DNA from: an uncultured Oscillospiraceae bacterium
GTDB lineage: Bacteria; Bacillota; Clostridia; Oscillospirales; Oscillospiraceae
Length of the DNA stretch: 7,438 nucleotides
Direction: 5' to 3'
NCBI GenBank assembly: GCA_947631805.1
Contig: CANRNA010000083.1
Location: forward strand, 1 to 7,438
Every line of letters begins with the position of its first letter. Position 1 is the stretch's first letter. This document shows, piece after piece, positions 5,538 through 7,438 of this stretch. The notes under the pieces are model-generated. The model worked only from the letters and a program-made list of their open reading frames with translations. It was not told the origin of the DNA and ran no database searches. Position numbers and translations under genes: made by a program.

Positions 5538-7438
5538 ATGGCTGACATTCATGATCCCAATCCCGATAAGATCGTGCGGGAGGAGCCCATGCGGGAGCCC
5601 ATCGCCAAGCTGGGCAAGCTGATAACCGACCGCATCCCCCAGAAGCTGGGGCTGAAGAAGATCACCAAGGACGACCCGGAGTACTGGGCCCTGTCCGCCA
5701 TCCTGACAGACGAGGAGGCGGAGTTCGCCGCGAAGCTGGGCGTCCGCAAGCCCAAGACCTTCAAGGAGATACAGCAGCTCAGCGGCATGGAGACGGAAAA
5801 GCTGGAAAAGATGCTGGAGCATCTGAGCTGGCTGGGCATCCTGGAGTACAACTGGGAGAATCTGGACGGCAAGAACCCGAACCACGAAAAGCGCTGGGTC
5901 CTGCCCATGTACGTGCCCGGCAGCGCCGAGTTCACCAACATGAACATGGACGTCATCGGCCAGTACCCGGAGATGGGCCGGTTCTTCGAGCGGATGAGCT
6001 TTCTGCCCCTGACCAAGGTCACCCCCATGGTGCCCCCCGGCGGGGCGGGCATCGGCATGCACGTCATCCCCGTGGAGAAGGCCATCGAGATGGAGAGCAC
6101 CTCCGTCTCCCTGGAGCATATCTCCCACTGGCTGGACAAATACGACGGCAAGTACGCCGCCAGCCCCTGCTCCTGCCGCCGCTCCCGCCAGACCTACGAG
6201 GAGGGCTGCGCCGACGATTTCATGGACTGGTGCGTGGCCGTGGGCGACATGGCCGACTACGTAGTAGAGACCAACAAAGGCGGCCGCTACATCACCAAGG
6301 AGGAGGCCCTGGCCATCTTCAAGAAGGCCGAGGACAACGGCTTCGTCCACCAGATAACCAATATCGACGGCGAGAACAAGATATTCGCCATCTGCAACTG
6401 CAACGTGAACGTCTGCTACGCCCTGCGGACCAGCCAGCTTTTCAACACCCCCAACATGTCCCGCTCCGCCTACGTGGCCCACGTGGACAAAAACGAGTGC
6501 GTGGCCTGCGGCCGGTGCGTGGAATACTGCCCCGCCGGGGCGGTGAAGCTGGGCCAGAAGCTGTGCCGGGCCGACGGCAGCGAGGTGCAGTATCCCCGCC
6601 AGCCCCTGCCCAGCGAGCAGAGCTGGGGCGAGCACATGTGGACCGTGGATTACCGGGACAAAAACCGCATCAACACCCATGAGACCGGCACCTCCCCCTG
6701 CAAGACCGCCTGCCCCGCCCACATCGCCGTTCAGGGCTATCTGAAGCTGGCGGCCCAGGGCAAGTACACCGAGGCTCTGCAGCTCATCAAGCGGGAGAAC
6801 CCCTTCCCTGCCGTCTGCGGCCGGATATGCAACCGCCGGTGCGAGGACGCCTGCACCCGCGGCACCGTGGACCAGGCCGTCGCCATCGACGAGGTCAAGC
6901 GGTTCATCGCCCAGCAGGACCTGGACGCGGCGACCCGCTTCATCCCCGAGAAGGTCATCCCCAAGGTCCGGGGCGAGTTTGAGGAGAAGATAGCCATCAT
7001 CGGCGGCGGCCCGGCGGGCCTCTCCTGCGCCTACTATCTGGCGGAGAAGGGCTATCGGCCCACCGTGTTTGAAAAGGAAGCGCGCGTGGGCGGCATGCTC
7101 ACCAACGGCATCCCCTCCTTCCGTCTGGAGAAGGACGTGGTCCAGGCCGAGATAGACATCATCAAGGCCCTGGGCGCCGAGTTCAAGACCGGCGTTGAGG
7201 TGGGCAAGGACGTGACCATCCCCCAGCTGCGCGAGCAGGGCTACAAGGGCTTTTACGTGGCCGTGGGCCTCCAGTCCGGCGGAAAGCTGGGCGTGCCCGG
7301 CGACGACGCCGAGGGGGTCACCTCCGGCATCGACTTCATGCGCGCCGTGAACATCGGCGGCGGCGCCAAGCTCTCCGGCAAGGTGGTGGTCATCGGCGGC
7401 GGCAACATCGCCGCGGACGTGGCCCGCACCGCCGTGCG
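5538..7438 (+). CDS. Multi-domain Fe-S/FAD NAD(P)-dependent oxidoreductase with GltD-like part, 3' end outside window
   Basis: Probable cytoplasmic electron-transfer enzyme; 633 residues are visible. Residues about 50-105 look like a winged helix (TFKEIQQLSGMETEKLEKML...LGILEY). Two unusual cysteine groups follow: CSCRRSRQTYEEGC (C211, C213, C224, with C232 nearby) and CNCNVNVC (C286, C288, C293). Next is one ferredoxin motif CVACGRCVEYCP (C321, C324, C327, C331). Then comes a Fer4_20/GltD-type domain with CKTACP (C388, C392) and CGRICNRRCEDAC (C427, C431, C435, C439). The FAD-binding Rossmann motif IIGGGPAGLSC starts near 487 with FEKEARVGGM after it, and a second, NAD(P)-type motif VIGGGNIAADVA starts near 619. 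GltD and dihydropyrimidine dehydrogenase relatives use this layout to move electrons from NAD(P)H through FAD to Fe-S clusters. The ATG is preceded by GAGGAG. Substrate unknown; the N-terminal part makes it unlike glutamate synthase itself. Confidence 0.92.
   Translation, partial: MADIHDPNPDKIVREEPMREPIAKLGKLITDRIPQKLGLKKITKDDPEYWALSAILTDEEAEFAAKLGVRKPKTFKEIQQLSGMETEKLEKMLEHLSWLGILEYNWENLDGKNPNHEKRWVLPMYVPGSAEFTNMNMDVIGQYPEMGRFFERMSFLPLTKVTPMVPPGGAGIGMHVIPVEKAIEMESTSVSLEHISHWLDKYDGKYAASPCSCRRSRQTYEEGCADDFMDWCVAVGDMADYVVETNKGGRYITKEEALAIFKKAEDNGFVHQITNIDGENKIFAICNCNVNVCYALRTSQLFNTPNMSRSAYVAHVDKNECVACGRCVEYCPAGAVKLGQKLCRADGSEVQYPRQPLPSEQSWGEHMWTVDYRDKNRINTHETGTSPCKTACPAHIAVQGYLKLAAQGKYTEALQLIKRENPFPAVCGRICNRRCEDACTRGTVDQAVAIDEVKRFIAQQDLDAATRFIPEKVIPKVRGEFEEKIAIIGGGPAGLSCAYYLAEKGYRPTVFEKEARVGGMLTNGIPSFRLEKDVVQAEIDIIKALGAEFKTGVEVGKDVTIPQLREQGYKGFYVAVGLQSGGKLGVPGDDAEGVTSGIDFMRAVNIGGGAKLSGKVVVIGGGNIAADVARTAV

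Noticed and set aside
4368..6722. 784-residue open frame on the minus strand opposite the membrane protein and flavoprotein genes
   Set aside because: It is antisense to two clear genes, has a composition rich in Gly, His, Val and Ala typical of reversed GC-rich codons, shows no recognisable domain and has no ribosome site. It is a by-product of high GC content.

Overview
The window looks like chromosomal DNA from a GC-rich anaerobic Firmicute. The best guess is a gut member of the Oscillospiraceae (Flavonifractor/Lawsonibacter-like). This is an inference from strong AGGAGG-type ribosome binding sites on every gene, high GC with tightly packed genes, AT-rich intergenic promoters, and an iron-sulfur flavoenzyme typical of strict anaerobes. 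No rRNA, tRNA, insertion sequence or CRISPR array is visible.

Layout. (1) Minus strand, 1-1791: a two-component system. An OmpR/PhoB-type response regulator (1129-1791) is followed one base later by a membrane sensor histidine kinase (1127 to beyond the left edge). Its promoter region carries an extended -10 (TG-T-TATAAT) and, upstream, two tandem 11-bp repeats that look like an OmpR-family binding box. (2) Minus strand, 1878-4255: an apparent three-gene operon of LysR-type regulator, PlsC-like acyltransferase and PAP2-family membrane phosphatase, ending in a clear intrinsic terminator at 1878-1904. (3) 4256-4412: a divergent regulatory region. Two overlapping, opposite promoters share their -35 area, and a 17-bp dyad with the T-N11-A shape of a LysR-type operator sits at about -63 of the plus-strand promoter and across the start site of the lysR promoter. 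(4) Plus strand, 4413 to the right edge: a tryptophan-rich polytopic membrane protein of unknown function (probably DUF5692), then an unusually strong intercistronic hairpin, then a large multi-domain iron-sulfur flavoprotein that runs off the window.

How it may work together. The arrangement suggests the LysR-type protein senses a small molecule and switches on the divergent pair. The pair would couple a cytoplasmic NAD(P)H/FAD/Fe-S electron-transfer enzyme to a membrane partner. The flavoprotein has a GltD-like (Fer4_20 plus two Rossmann folds) C-terminal part. In front of it lie about 345 residues with a winged-helix-like segment, two unusual cysteine clusters and one ferredoxin motif. No substrate can be read from the sequence, and this pair is the best candidate here for an undescribed system. 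The two lipid genes behind lysR may simply share its transcript, or may adjust the membrane together with the divergent pair.
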